From contig CAIZFE010000098.1 of NCBI GenBank assembly GCA_903932145.1, forward strand, positions 62,001 through 126,000: 64,000 nucleotides of DNA, in the 5' to 3' direction. Shown piece after piece: positions 17,075-26,298 of this stretch. This stretch comes from an uncultured Rhodopila sp. GTDB lineage: Bacteria; Pseudomonadota; Alphaproteobacteria; Acetobacterales; Acetobacteraceae. The translations under genes were made by a program, and so were the position numbers. How positions within the stretch are numbered: position 1 is the first letter of the stretch; each line of letters begins with the position of its first letter. The notes below the pieces were generated by a model. That model searched no databases, was not told the DNA's origin, and saw nothing but the letters and a program-made list of their open reading frames with translations.

Positions 17075-17179
17075 TACACTCTCCCGAGTTACGTCTTTAG
17101 ACTGGTTGAGGCGGTGGCGCTATTGGTCGAACGGCTCGGCGAGTCCCAACGTTCAGCGAAACGGCCGTCGCATGTATTT

Positions 17180-17258
17180 CGTCATGGCCCGTTTGGTCCG
17201 GGCCACCCGTGTCCTGACGGTGTCGCGCCAGGTGGCCCGGACAAGCCGGGCCATGACA
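17180..17258. repeat. REP-like inverted repeat between phoU and phoB
   Basis: A 79 nt element with arms CGTCATGGCCCGTTTGGTCC and GGACAAGCCGGGCCATGACA; the inner arms GGGCCACC and GGTGGCCC also pair. In the operon mRNA it would fold into a long hairpin between the two genes and may reduce read-through or protect upstream mRNA. Confidence 0.85.
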
Positions 17259-17272
17259 ATCGTGAAAGGTCT

Positions 17273-17983
17273 TTAGTCTTTCGGCCGAACGACCGCATAC
17301 GCGGCGGAAGTGCCCTTGGGCCGAATATCCGGAATGACCTCGCCTTCGACCACGTAGTAGATCGTCTCGGCGATATTGGTCGTGTGATCGCCGATCCGTT
17401 CCAGGTTTTTGGCGATGAACAGCAGATGCGTGCAGGGCGTGATGTTGCGCGGATCTTCCATCATGTAGGTGATCAACTCGCGGAACAGCGCGTTGTAGAT
17501 ATCATCCACCACCTGATCCGACCGCCACACTTCGAGCGCTTTCGCGGTGTCGTTGTTGCCCAGCGCATCGATGATCGACTTCAACTGCTCCTGCACCAAA
17601 GATGCCATATGGCCGAGTCCGGTCAGCGAGTAGGGCAGGTTGAACTGCCCCAGCACGATGCTGCGCTTGGCGACGTTGGCGGCATAATCGCCGATGCGTT
17701 CCAGATCGCTGGTGATCTTCAGCGCGGCGACGACCTGACGCAGATCCCCCGCCATCGGCTGGCGCAGGGCCAGCATCCGGATCACGAACTGCTCGACCTC
17801 GTGCTCCAACGCATCGACCTTGGGGTCATCCGCCACCGCGCGGGTTGCCGCTTCATTGTCGCGGTTCATAACGGCCGCGGACGCCATCACGAGCTGGCTT
17901 TCCACGATGCCACCCATCTCGGTCAGCATATCGCGCAGTCGCTTTAGGTCGGTATCGAAACCCTTCACCAGGTGTTCGGTCAT
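17273..17983 (-). CDS. phoU: phosphate signalling protein PhoU
   Basis: A 236-residue all-helical protein with the two tandem PhoU repeats: DTDLKRLRDMLTEMGGIVES at the start, the metal-binding-like acidic motif in LERIGDYAANVA (about residue 95-106), and again LERIGDHTTNIAE (about 195-207). It couples the Pst transporter to the PhoR/PhoB pair and keeps the regulon off under phosphate sufficiency. It sits directly after pstB. Confidence 0.93.
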   Translation of the reverse strand: MTEHLVKGFDTDLKRLRDMLTEMGGIVESQLVMASAAVMNRDNEAATRAVADDPKVDALEHEVEQFVIRMLALRQPMAGDLRQVVAALKITSDLERIGDYAANVAKRSIVLGQFNLPYSLTGLGHMASLVQEQLKSIIDALGNNDTAKALEVWRSDQVVDDIYNALFRELITYMMEDPRNITPCTHLLFIAKNLERIGDHTTNIAETIYYVVEGEVIPDIRPKGTSAAYAVVRPKD

Positions 17984-18002
17984 TGCATAAGTCCTTTATG
18001 TC

Positions 18003-18833
18003 TCAGCCGAACCGGCCGGTGACGTATTCCTGGGTGCGCTTTTGCTTGGGCGAGGTGAAGATCTGCGCGGCGGGCGTGCATTCCACCATCTCGCCAAGGT
18101 AGAAGAAGGCGACCTGATCGGCACAGCGGGCCGCTTGCTGCATGTTGTGGGTCACGATCGCGATGGTGAAGTCGTGCTTCAACTCATCGATCAGTTCCTC
18201 GATCTTCAGCGTGCTGATCGGGTCGAGCGCGCTGGTCGGTTCGTCCAGCAGGATAACGTCCGGCCGCACCGCGATGGTCCGCGCGATACACAGGCGCTGT
18301 TGCTGGCCGCCGGACAGGCCCATGGCGGAGCTGTGCAGGCGGTCCTTCACTTCCCCCCACAGCGCGGCGCGAGTCAGCGACCATTCAATCCGCTCTTCCA
18401 TTGCCGACTTTGACAGTTTCTCGTGCAACTTCACGCCGAACGCGATGTTTTCAGCGATCGTCATGGGAAACGGTGTGGGCTTTTGGAACACCATGCCGAT
18501 GCGCGCGCGCAACGCGTTCACGTCCACGCCGGCATCGATGATGTTGGTGTCCTCCATCATCACCTGACCGGTCGCGCGTTGGCCGGGATACAAATCGTAC
18601 ATCCGGTTCAGCACCCGCAGCAGGGTCGATTTGCCGCAGCCGGAGGGGCCGATCATACCGGTGACCTGGCGTTCCGGCAGATCCAGACCGATTGCCTTCA
18701 ACGCGCGATGGTCGCCGTAAAAGAAGTCCAGGTTGCGGATCGCGATCTTGGCCGGGTTCATGGTCGAGGTCGCGCGGGCCTGAATGTTGCCGAAGCTCGC
18801 ATTCTGGCGTGTTGATTCGGATGTCATGCTCAT
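18003..18833 (-). CDS. pstB: phosphate ABC transporter ATP-binding protein PstB
   Basis: A 276-residue ABC ATPase. Walker [10 protein letters not shown], the Q-loop in [14 protein letters not shown], the signature LSGGQQQR, Walker [14 protein letters not shown] and the switch His in IVTHNMQQA are all present. [13 protein letters not shown] and YLGEMVE are typical of PstB. The N-terminus may start later (an ATG at residue 25 opens [16 protein letters not shown]). It follows pstA by 7 nt. Confidence 0.93.
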   Translation of the reverse strand: MSMTSESTRQNASFGNIQARATSTMNPAKIAIRNLDFFYGDHRALKAIGLDLPERQVTGMIGPSGCGKSTLLRVLNRMYDLYPGQRATGQVMMEDTNIIDAGVDVNALRARIGMVFQKPTPFPMTIAENIAFGVKLHEKLSKSAMEERIEWSLTRAALWGEVKDRLHSSAMGLSGGQQQRLCIARTIAVRPDVILLDEPTSALDPISTLKIEELIDELKHDFTIAIVTHNMQQAARCADQVAFFYLGEMVECTPAAQIFTSPKQKRTQEYVTGRFG

Positions 18834-18840
18834 AACTGCC

Positions 18841-19737
18841 TCATTTCCCCCGGCGAAGTAACAGCCGAGCCGCGATGTTGATAGCCAGCACGCCGAAGGT
18901 GATCAGCAGGGCGCCAACCCAGGCGAGTTGCACCCAGTCCTCGAACGCCGAACCGGCATACTGGTAGATGGTGACGGGAAGGCTGGCCATCGGCTGACCC
19001 AGTGAAATCGACCAGTTCAGGTTGCCCAGGCTGGTGAACAGCAGCGGCGCGGTCTCACCGGCGATGCGGGCGACGGCCAGCAGCACGCCGGTGACGATGC
19101 CGTCCATCGCGGAGCGGTAGCAGATCTGCACGATGACTTTGTATTTGGGCGCACCCAGGCCGATCGCCGCTTCGCGCAGGGCGGGGGTGATCAGGCTCAG
19201 CATGTCCTCGGTCGTGCGGACGACGATGGGGATGACAATGATGGCCAGCGCGATGCAGCCGGCGATCCCGGAAAAGCCGCCGAACGGCTCCACGGCGATC
19301 TCGTAAACGAACAGGCCGATCAGGATGGACGGGGCGGACAGCAGGATGTCCGACACGAAGCGAACCGTATTGGCGAGTGGGGAACCGCGGCCGTATTCCG
19401 CGAGGTAGGTGCCGACCATCAGCCCGATCGGCGTGCCGACCGCGGTGCCGATCACGGTTTGGATCAACGTGCCCACGATGGCATTCAGCAGGCCGCCGCC
19501 GGAGCCGGGGGGTTTGGTATTATGAGTGAATACGGTCAGCGAAATGCCCGCGGCGCCACGCCAGATCAGGCTCAGCAGGATCGAAGCCAATAGAACCATG
19601 CCCAACACGGTGGCTGCGATGCAGGCCACTTTGACGATCGTGTTGGTCAGGTGCCGGCGGCGGCCAAGCGCGCGGGCGACGTTCAGGTCTTTGCTGGCAC
19701 CCGGAATGCCGCGAGCGGAGGATGTTGTCGCGCTCAT
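18841..19737 (-). CDS. pstA: phosphate ABC transporter permease PstA
   Basis: A 298-residue permease with about six membrane helices. Family landmarks are SIPGASKD near the start, the [16 protein letters not shown] segment, GTYLAEYG, and the EAA loop around [19 protein letters not shown]. It forms the inner-membrane channel with PstC. The gene ends 7 nt before pstB and begins 2 nt after the pstC stop. Confidence 0.93.
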   Translation of the reverse strand: MSATTSSARGIPGASKDLNVARALGRRRHLTNTIVKVACIAATVLGMVLLASILLSLIWRGAAGISLTVFTHNTKPPGSGGGLLNAIVGTLIQTVIGTAVGTPIGLMVGTYLAEYGRGSPLANTVRFVSDILLSAPSILIGLFVYEIAVEPFGGFSGIAGCIALAIIVIPIVVRTTEDMLSLITPALREAAIGLGAPKYKVIVQICYRSAMDGIVTGVLLAVARIAGETAPLLFTSLGNLNWSISLGQPMASLPVTIYQYAGSAFEDWVQLAWVGALLITFGVLAINIAARLLLRRGK

Positions 19738-19739
19738 GG

Positions 19740-20699
19740 TCAGACCTTCAACTTCGGACGCAGCAGCGTGCGGGAGATCGCCAGCACGATGAACGAGATG
19801 ACGAACAGAATGAACCCAAGCGCCAGCAGCGATGCCAGCTTCAGGCTGCCGGTACCGCTTTCCGGAAACTCCAGCGCGACGATGGAGGCGATGGTGTTGC
19901 CGGAGGAGAACAGGCTGGCGTTGATATGATCGGAATTCCCGATCACGAACGTCACCGCCATCGTCTCACCCAGCGCTCGGCCGAAGCCCAGCATGATGCC
20001 GCCGACGACCGACACGCGGGTGTAGGGGATGACGATGGAGCGCATCACTTCCCACGTTGTGCAGCCGACGCCGTAAGCGGATTCCTTGAAGACGGGGGGG
20101 ACCGTTTCGAACACGTCGCGCATGGTTGCGGCGATGAACGGCACGACCATGACGGTCAGGACCAGGGCGGCGGTGAAGATGCCCGTGCCGAACGGCGGGC
20201 CGGCGAACATGTCCTCCAGCACCGGGATGCCGTCGAACGTGTCGATCAGGACGGGTTCGACATATTGGGACATGATCGGGACGATTACGAAGAAGCCCCA
20301 CATGCCGTAGATGATTGATGGAACCGCGGCGAGCAGCTCGACCGCGGTGCCGACCGGGCGGCGCAGCCAGTTGGGCGCCAGTTCGGTCAGGTAGAAGGCG
20401 ATCCCGAAGGCCAGCGGGACCGCGAGGACCATCGCCAGGATGGAGGTCATCACGGTGCCATAGACCGAGACGCCGGCGCCGAAGACCTCTTTAACCGGGT
20501 CCCAGGTGGTGGACCACAGGAAGCTGGCGCCGAACTGACGGAAGGCGGGCAGGCCGCCAATGAACAGCGAGAGGATCAGGCTGCCAAGCAGCAGCAGGAC
20601 CAGAATGCCGGACGCGCGGGCGATGCCGGCGAAAATCGCGTCGCCGGGGCTGCTGCGTCTGGTGGCCGGCGAACCGGAAAGGGCGACCGCTTGCTGCAC
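19740..20699 (-). CDS. pstC: phosphate ABC transporter permease PstC
   Basis: A 319-residue permease with about six membrane helices. Landmarks are [39 protein letters not shown], the [21 protein letters not shown] block, and the EAA-type loop [16 protein letters not shown]. It pairs with PstA. Between it and pstS lie about 260 nt packed with hairpins. Confidence 0.93.
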   Translation of the reverse strand: MQQAVALSGSPATRRSSPGDAIFAGIARASGILVLLLLGSLILSLFIGGLPAFRQFGASFLWSTTWDPVKEVFGAGVSVYGTVMTSILAMVLAVPLAFGIAFYLTELAPNWLRRPVGTAVELLAAVPSIIYGMWGFFVIVPIMSQYVEPVLIDTFDGIPVLEDMFAGPPFGTGIFTAALVLTVMVVPFIAATMRDVFETVPPVFKESAYGVGCTTWEVMRSIVIPYTRVSVVGGIMLGFGRALGETMAVTFVIGNSDHINASLFSSGNTIASIVALEFPESGTGSLKLASLLALGFILFVISFIVLAISRTLLRPKLKV

Positions 20700-20726
20700 G
20701 GGGCGGAAAATCCTTGGTTATCCAGG

Positions 20727-20912
20727 GTGCGGGAGAGGTCCCGCACATCCTTGGTTCTTATTCGGTCGTCGTGGTGCGCCTTCGCGCACCACCTTGATCG
20801 CCATGGTGCGCGAAAGCGCACCCGTCTTCGGTCGTCATGGTGCGCGAAGGCGCACCATCCACGTCTTGATCCCGTGGAATAAAAAGACGTGGATGCCGGC
20901 CTTCGCCGGCAT
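20727..20912. repeat. cluster of tetraloop hairpins between pstS and pstC
   Basis: Five perfect short inverted repeats in under 190 nt: GTGCGGGA/TCCCGCAC (20727-20746), GTGGTGCGC/GCGCACCAC with CTTC loop (20771-20792), GGTGCGC/GCGCACC with GAAA loop (20805-20822), ATGGTGCGC/GCGCACCAT with GAAG loop (20837-20858) and ATGCCGGC/GCCGGCAT with CTTC loop (20893-20912). A longer pair, ATCCACGTCTT and AAGACGTGGAT (20857-20894), overlaps the last two. Three share the core GGTGCGC. Lying between the binding-protein gene and the permease gene, they probably stabilise pstS mRNA and lower expression of the membrane genes. Confidence 0.8.
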
Positions 20913-20957
20913 GACGGACAGGCACGCTCAGAGAGTCGAAGTCAAAGACGGTTAGTC

Positions 20958-21971
20958 TTACATACCGCCGGGGACGGCCTTCCAGGCAGCGCGAATCTCA
21001 TCCTGGATCTTCGCCGGCAGCGGGATGTAGAGGAGGCTGGTGGCGATATCGTTGCCATGAGTGAAGCCCCAGTCGAAGAACTTCTTCACCGAAGCGCTCT
21101 GCTTCTCGTCCTTAGGATCGGTCGGCAGCAGCACGAACGTGGCGGATTCGATCGGCCAGCTTGCGGCTCCGGGCTGATCGTTCAGATCGATGGCGAAGTT
21201 TTTCACCTTGGACCAATCGGCATTCGCGGCGGCGGCAGCGAAGGCGGGCATGGTCGGGGCGACGAACTTGCCGTCGAAGTTGCGCATCATGGTCGTGGTC
21301 AGGTGGTTCTGTTCGGCATAGGCGCTCTCGTCATAGCCAATGCCGCCGGGGATCTGACGCACCGTCGCGGCAACGCCGTCGCTGCCCTTGGCGCCCGCGC
21401 CGACCGGCCAGCTAACGCTGGTGGACGCGCCGACCTTGGACTTCCACTCGGGGCTCTGCATGCTCAGGTAGTCGGTGAACACGAACGTCGTGCCCGAACC
21501 GTCAGCGCGATGGACCGTGGCGATCGCGGTGGAGGGCAGTTTGACGCCGGGGTTGATCTCGGCGATCGCCTTGTCGTTCCATTTGGTGATGGTGCCGAGA
21601 TAGATGTCGGCCAGGATCGGGCCGGTCAGCTTGATCTCGTTCGACTTGATGCCGGGCAGGTTGATGATGACGTCCACGCCGCCGATGACGCTCGGGAACT
21701 GCATTTCCTTGTGTTCGGCGAGCTTGTCAGCCGCGACGGGCATGTCCGACGCGCCGAAATCGACGGTGCGGTTGTTGATCTGGTTGATACCGGCGCCGGA
21801 ACCGACGGCCTGGTAGTTCAGTTGCAGCCCGGTGGCGCTGCTGGAGGCCTCGCCCCACTTGCCATAAATTGGCGCGGCGAAGCTGGAGCCGGCGCCGGTG
21901 ATCTGTTGCGCTTCGGCGGCTACTGTGAAACCGGCCAGGCTGACAGCCAGGGCCGTTAATGCGATCTTCAT
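20958..21971 (-). CDS. pstS: periplasmic phosphate-binding protein PstS
   Basis: A 337-residue protein with signal peptide (LTALAVSLAGFTVAAEA) and the PstS start of the mature chain, ITGAGSSFAAPIYGKW, whose Ser residues bind phosphate. Further ligand residues are expected in DFGASDMP and in RADGSGTTFVFTDYL, both of which are present. GGAGGA precedes the ATG. A Pho box lies about 80 nt upstream, so this is the promoter-proximal gene of the phosphate operon. Confidence 0.95.
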   Translation of the reverse strand: MKIALTALAVSLAGFTVAAEAQQITGAGSSFAAPIYGKWGEASSSATGLQLNYQAVGSGAGINQINNRTVDFGASDMPVAADKLAEHKEMQFPSVIGGVDVIINLPGIKSNEIKLTGPILADIYLGTITKWNDKAIAEINPGVKLPSTAIATVHRADGSGTTFVFTDYLSMQSPEWKSKVGASTSVSWPVGAGAKGSDGVAATVRQIPGGIGYDESAYAEQNHLTTTMMRNFDGKFVAPTMPAFAAAAANADWSKVKNFAIDLNDQPGAASWPIESATFVLLPTDPKDEKQSASVKKFFDWGFTHGNDIATSLLYIPLPAKIQDEIRAAWKAVPGGM

Positions 21972-22049
21972 ACTGGTTCCTCCAAGGGAGACTCGCGCTG
22001 TGCGCCGCCGGAACTTAGGAGTGAAGCGTGAAGGCTCTATTGCAGTTTT

Positions 22050-22067
22050 GTGACAGTTGGATGACAG
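22050..22067 (-). promoter_or_regulatory. Pho box upstream of pstS
   Basis: On the minus strand: CTGTCAT, four bases CCAA, then CTGTCAC. This is the alphaproteobacterial PhoB site of two 7 nt direct repeats with 11 nt periodicity, with one mismatch to the ideal. It lies 79 nt before the pstS start on the coding strand. It predicts induction of pstS-pstCAB-phoU-phoB by phosphate starvation, including autoregulation of phoB. Confidence 0.9.
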
Positions 22068-22136
22068 CGGCCGATTCCGGTGCAGTTCATTCTGCTGACG
22101 CGACGGACCGGATGTCCGTCGCTATCAGGCCGGCGA

Positions 22137-22994
22137 TCAATCGCGGAACACCACCGTGCGCACGCCATTGACCAAAATCCGGCCGTCCAACTGCCAGCGC
22201 AGGGCACGGGACAGCACCCGGCGCTCGATGTCGCGCCCCTGACGCACCAGATCGTCGGGTGAATCGGCGTGGCTGATCCGCTCCACGTCCTGCTCGATGA
22301 TCGGACCTTCATCGAGGTCGGCTGTCACATAATGTGCCGTCGCGCCGATCAGTTTGACGCCGCGCTGGTGCGCCTGGTGGTACGGCTTGGCGCCCTTGAA
22401 GCCCGGCAGGAACGAGTGGTGGATGTTGATACAGCGCCCCGACAGCTTGCCGGCCAGATCATCCGACAGCACCTGCATATAGCGTGCGAGAATGACCATC
22501 TCGGTGCCGGTTTCCTGTACCAGCGCCCAGATCCGGGCTTCCTGGTCGGCTTTCGTGGCCTTGGTCACCGGCAGGTGGTGGAACGGGATGCCGTCGAAAT
22601 CGATGTGCCGATAGGTTTCGCGCGGGTGATTGGAGATCACGCCGGTCACCTCCATCGGCAGTTCGCCGATGCGCCAGCGATACAGGATGTCGGTCAGGCA
22701 ATGGTCGAATTTAGAGACCAACAGCATGACACGCTGCTTCTCGGCGCGGTCACGCAGCGTCCAGGTCATGCTGAACCGAACCGCTACCGCGTTCAGGGCG
22801 TCTGACAGTTTCGCCACGTCCAGCCGATCGTCCGGGTGGTCGAGCACGATGCGGGCGAAAAAGCGGCCGCTTTCGGTGTCATCGAACTGCTGCGACTCCC
22901 GGATGTTGCCGCCATGCTCGAAGATGGTGGTCGCGACGGCGGCGACGATCCCGGGGCGGTTCTCGCACGATAAGGTAAGGATGAACTGGGTCAC
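22137..22994 (-). CDS. purU: formyltetrahydrofolate deformylase PurU
   Basis: A 285-residue protein with an N-terminal ACT domain (1-80; [20 protein letters not shown], then [10 protein letters not shown]) and a formyltransferase-fold domain (about 85-285). The catalytic region shows [18 protein letters not shown] with its His, and [18 protein letters not shown] with His and Asp. It hydrolyses 10-formyl-THF to THF and formate, balancing one-carbon pools. It is transcribed alone, downstream of the pstS promoter region but in the same direction as the pst operon. Confidence 0.93.
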   Translation of the reverse strand: MTQFILTLSCENRPGIVAAVATTIFEHGGNIRESQQFDDTESGRFFARIVLDHPDDRLDVAKLSDALNAVAVRFSMTWTLRDRAEKQRVMLLVSKFDHCLTDILYRWRIGELPMEVTGVISNHPRETYRHIDFDGIPFHHLPVTKATKADQEARIWALVQETGTEMVILARYMQVLSDDLAGKLSGRCINIHHSFLPGFKGAKPYHQAHQRGVKLIGATAHYVTADLDEGPIIEQDVERISHADSPDDLVRQGRDIERRVLSRALRWQLDGRILVNGVRTVVFRD

Positions 22995-23489
22995 GGAAGC
23001 GCGTCTCCTGAGCGGTGCCGGCGATTTAGGCTGTCGGCGGCGAATGCGCCACTGGGTTTATGACAGTGCGCGCCATATCTCGGGGGGGGCACCAATCCCG
23101 TCGTCATGGCCGGGCTCGTCCGGGCCACCTGTCGCGGCACCGTCAGGTCACGGGTGGCTCGGACAAGCATGGCCATGACGGAAGTGGAAGAGCCGCACAT
23201 CGCCATCAACAGCGGCTGACATAATCTGTCCCATCCGGCCCACGGGAGCCAACGGATAGCCGCGCCAGACCCCGCACAAGTCGGCCTCGACAAACCGGAA
23301 CGTTTCATTAGGGGCGGGTTTCGCGCCGCGATTTGATAATGCGCACGGGCGATAATGTTGATTCAATCAAGTTGATTGCAACAACAAACGACTCCGTATA
23401 TTCGAATCTGTTGCGATTGACCCTTGTAAAGTTCGCGTGATGCCTGTTATAGACGCCGAAATTGCCGAAATTCAGGAGTATCGCGGAAC
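22995..23489. other. intergenic region between purU and the FOXRED2-like gene
   Basis: About 495 nt between divergent genes. It holds the REP-like repeat at 23101-23179 and an AT-richer stretch at 23330-23480 that probably contains the promoter of the flavoprotein gene. No gene was recognised. Confidence 0.4.
23101..23179. repeat. REP-like inverted repeat
   Basis: A 79 nt element with arms CGTCATGGCCGGGCTCGTCC and GGACAAGCATGGCCATGACG; the inner GGGCCACC and GGTGGCTC partly pair. It is a copy of the family at 3.4, 16.2, 17.2 and 52.4 kb. Confidence 0.8.
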
Positions 23490-25307
23490 ATGATTTTTCA
23501 CGATTATATCGTCGTCGGAGCGGGTCCCGCAGGCCTTCAGATGAGCTACCTGCTTGAGTCCGCCGGCCGCGATTACCTCATGCTCGAAGGCAGCGAGCGG
23601 GCCGGCAAGTTTTTCACGAAGTTCCCTCGCCACCGCCGCCTGAACTCCTTCAACAAGCGGTTCAACTGGTTCGACGAAGCCGACTTCAATATGCGCTTCG
23701 ACTGGCATTCGCTGTTGACGCATGATTTTTCGTTCCAGTTCCGTCCGTATTCGAAGGACCTGTTTCCGCTCGCCGATAAGCTGGCAGAGTATTTCGCCGA
23801 TTTCAGTGAGCACTTTGCTCTCAAGGTCCAGTACAACACCCGCGTGACCTACATCGACCGGGATGCCGAAACCGGCAATTTCATCCTCACCACCGGCGAC
23901 GGGACCGAATATCGCTGCCGCAAGCTGATGATGGCGACCGGCCCGGTGAAGCCGAATATTCCGGACATCCCCGGGATCGAATTTGCCACCGGCTACGAGG
24001 ATCACGAAACCGACCTCGAGCTGTATGAGAACAAGCGCGTTCTGATCATGGGCGCCGGCAACTCGGCGTTCGAAACCGCCAACCACCTTGCCAACGCCGC
24101 CGCGGTCGTCACGATCGCACTGGGCAACAGCTTTATGAAGCATGCCTGGCAGACCCATTACGTCGGCGACGTGCGGTCCTCGGGCAACGCGCTGCTGGAT
24201 ATGACCCAGCTCAAGATGATGCACAGCATGTTCGGCATCATCCCGACGCGCATCACCAAGCAGGACGACGGGGTGCTGCGGGTTTATTACCGGGAGGAAT
24301 TCCCGCACTGGACGTCCCCCGGTGTCGCCGAAGGCTGGATGCCGGTCGATCACGTCATTCGCTGCACCGGCTGGAAGTATATCGACGAAGCGATGTACGC
24401 GCCGGCAATTTGCCCGCAGACCGTGCAGCACGGCAAATACCCGCTGATGAGCTCGGCGTGGGAATCCACGACGCCGGACCTGTTCATCCTGGGTGCCGCC
24501 ATGGACGGCCGCAACAAGCGCGGCCCCAACACCTCCATCCATGGGTTCCGCTACGCGGTCCGTGCGGTGTTTAACTTCACCGAACAGCGCTATCACAGCG
24601 TCCCGACGCCTAATCAGGTGTTCCCGCTGAAGACGACGGAAGATCTGCGGACGCTGGGGCTGTCGATGATCAAGCGCATCAGCATTTCCTCGGGTCTGTA
24701 CGAGGGCCACAGCCTGATGTCCGACGCCCTGGTGTTCGATCCGGAAGCCGGCGTGGCTCGGGTCTTCTACGAAATGCCGATCGATTATTTCCTGGAGAAC
24801 CCGTACTTCACCGGCAAGACGGTGATGCTGTTCACCCTGGAATTTGGCCATCATCAGTTCCCCGGTGCCAATCCGAACGTCTTCGTCCGCCGCAACGACC
24901 CCGAACGTCCGGGTTGCGTGGCGCATCTGCACCCGGTCTTCCGGGTCTATGAAAACGGCAAGTTCGTGAAGGGCCGCAACATTCGCAGCGCCACGACGAT
25001 CCGCTACGATGCCGATTCGAGCAGCTTCGAGGGCGATCTCAGCGATGAGGCGCCGCGCAACATCCTGCTGAACTTCATCAATGAAGTGGCGAACGTCACC
25101 GATGAGGTCTTCACCCAGGAGCATTTCCACAATACCGAGGATCGCGGTGGTTTCCGTGAACTTGATCCGGGTGAGATGTTGCGCAATCCGGGTCTGCCGG
25201 AATGCGGGCTGGTGGTCGGTGGACCGCAGGTCATGGATTTCGATCACCTCAGCCAGGTGAGCCGGCGCGAAGACGGCACGATCCCGCCCTGGCAGCATTG
25301 CAGCTAA
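23490..25307 (+). CDS. FOXRED2-like FAD/NAD(P)-dependent oxidoreductase
   Basis: A 605-residue flavoprotein. The N-terminal Rossmann FAD motif is VVGAGPAGLQMSYLLESAGR (residues 7-26), followed by FFTKFPRHRRLNSFNK and a second dinucleotide motif, VLIMGAGNSAFETANHL (about 186-202). The second half (about 400-605) has no motif that I can name and carries the run FGHHQFPGANPNVF. The opening resembles animal FOXRED2/ERFAD closely (DY-VVGAGPAGLQM, then R-DWNSLL-H-type blocks), and is related to flavin monooxygenases. A substrate cannot be assigned. A strong hairpin follows the stop. An antisense frame of 614 codons is a shadow. Confidence 0.75.
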   Translation: MIFHDYIVVGAGPAGLQMSYLLESAGRDYLMLEGSERAGKFFTKFPRHRRLNSFNKRFNWFDEADFNMRFDWHSLLTHDFSFQFRPYSKDLFPLADKLAEYFADFSEHFALKVQYNTRVTYIDRDAETGNFILTTGDGTEYRCRKLMMATGPVKPNIPDIPGIEFATGYEDHETDLELYENKRVLIMGAGNSAFETANHLANAAAVVTIALGNSFMKHAWQTHYVGDVRSSGNALLDMTQLKMMHSMFGIIPTRITKQDDGVLRVYYREEFPHWTSPGVAEGWMPVDHVIRCTGWKYIDEAMYAPAICPQTVQHGKYPLMSSAWESTTPDLFILGAAMDGRNKRGPNTSIHGFRYAVRAVFNFTEQRYHSVPTPNQVFPLKTTEDLRTLGLSMIKRISISSGLYEGHSLMSDALVFDPEAGVARVFYEMPIDYFLENPYFTGKTVMLFTLEFGHHQFPGANPNVFVRRNDPERPGCVAHLHPVFRVYENGKFVKGRNIRSATTIRYDADSSSFEGDLSDEAPRNILLNFINEVANVTDEVFTQEHFHNTEDRGGFRELDPGEMLRNPGLPECGLVVGGPQVMDFDHLSQVSRREDGTIPPWQHCS

Positions 25308-25331
25308 CCGGGTCATTTCGGCACGTTGAGT

Positions 25332-25374
25332 AAGTCTGCGCCGCCCGGGAGGTTCTCAGTCCCGGGCGGACTTG
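25332..25374 (+). terminator. strong GC hairpin after the flavoprotein gene
   Basis: AAGTC then CCGCCCGGGA pairs with TCCCGGGCGG then GACTT around a 9 nt loop. It lies 25 nt after the stop and is likely the transcript end, though the T run is short. Confidence 0.65.
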
Positions 25375-25449
25375 ATTCTGACCCAGTGGCGCGGCCTGCG
25401 CGATGGCTTCGCCTTGCCTTTGCGTGGTTCGGCACGGCACACTGATCCG

Positions 25450-25893
25450 ATGTCGATCCCCATTCAAATTCGCCGTTTGCCGCACGCCGATGGCCTGCCG
25501 CTCCCCTCGTATGCCACCGCCGGTGCCGCCGGCATGGACCTGATCGCCGCGGTTCAGGACCCGGTCACGATCGGGCCGGGTCAGCGAGCCTTGATCCCGA
25601 CCGGCCTGACCATCGCGCTGCCGGCCGGGTATGAGCTGCAGATCCGTCCACGCTCCGGCCTCGCGCTGCGGTATGGCATCACGCTGCCGAACACGCCGGG
25701 GACGATCGACGAGGATTATCGCGGCGAAATTGGCGTCATCATCCTGAATACCGGCAGCGAGGCGTTCGTGATCGAACGGGGCGCCCGCATTGCCCAGGCG
25801 GTGCTGGCGCCGGTCGTCCGAGCGGTGTGGCAAGAGGTGGCTAACCTGGATGAGACGGTGCGGAGTGCGGGCGGCTTTGGCAGCACCGGCTGA
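25450..25893 (+). CDS. dut: deoxyuridine triphosphatase
   Basis: A 147-residue trimeric-type dUTPase with all five motifs in order: AGAAGMDL (1), [12 protein letters not shown] (2), [16 protein letters not shown] with the uracil-pocket residues (3), [13 protein letters not shown] (4) and the C-terminal [10 protein letters not shown] (5). It hydrolyses dUTP to dUMP, preventing uracil in DNA and feeding dTMP synthesis. The ATG at 25450 ([10 protein letters not shown]) is chosen because homologues start there; the upstream frame has no coding character. Confidence 0.95.
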   Translation: MSIPIQIRRLPHADGLPLPSYATAGAAGMDLIAAVQDPVTIGPGQRALIPTGLTIALPAGYELQIRPRSGLALRYGITLPNTPGTIDEDYRGEIGVIILNTGSEAFVIERGARIAQAVLAPVVRAVWQEVANLDETVRSAGGFGSTG

Positions 25894-26010
25894 GTCGCCG
25901 AACACCACACGGGAAATTGAAATCGAAACCAGTGTTAAATCGAACCTGTTCCCGTAAGGTAAGTGTATCGTCGTCGCAAGGACGGCGCGCTTTCCGCGGA
26001 GGACCCGGTG

Positions 26011-26202
26011 ATGGACACACAGCTTGCGGACGTAGCGCCTGTCGATAGCAGAGCGGCGGCGGTGCCCGCATACGCGGGCTTCGAAACCGACCCACTGCCG
26101 GACGACGACGGGATGACGGTGGCACGGGGCATTGTGTCCGCTGTCCTGATCGCAACCCCGTTTTGGGGATTGCTGGCTTTCACCGCTTATTTGCTCTTCT
26201 AG
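26011..26202 (+). CDS. small protein with C-terminal membrane anchor
   Basis: A 63-residue ORF: an acidic, soluble N-terminus (DTQLADVAPVDSRAAAVPAY, then ETDPLPDDDG) followed by one membrane helix near the end (IVSAVLIATPFWGLLAFTAY). GGAGGACC precedes the ATG, a good ribosome-binding site. It is a tail-anchored type of layout; no family recognised. Confidence 0.55.
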   Translation: MDTQLADVAPVDSRAAAVPAYAGFETDPLPDDDGMTVARGIVSAVLIATPFWGLLAFTAYLLF

Positions 26203-26298
26203 ATTGTGGGCGCTTCGGCGATCGACCGTGGCTGACGGTTCGGCGGATACGTTCAAATTTCTGTTGACCGGGACGGAGTTTTTGGCGTTCTGAGGCGT

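Noticed and set aside
20727-20912. possible CRISPR-like repeat array
   Set aside because: The repeats are self-complementary hairpins with irregular spacing and no unique spacers of constant length; no cas genes are present.
23472-25316. 614-codon frame antisense to the FOXRED2-like gene
   Set aside because: Same length as the sense gene and phased as its antisense; no domain recognisable.
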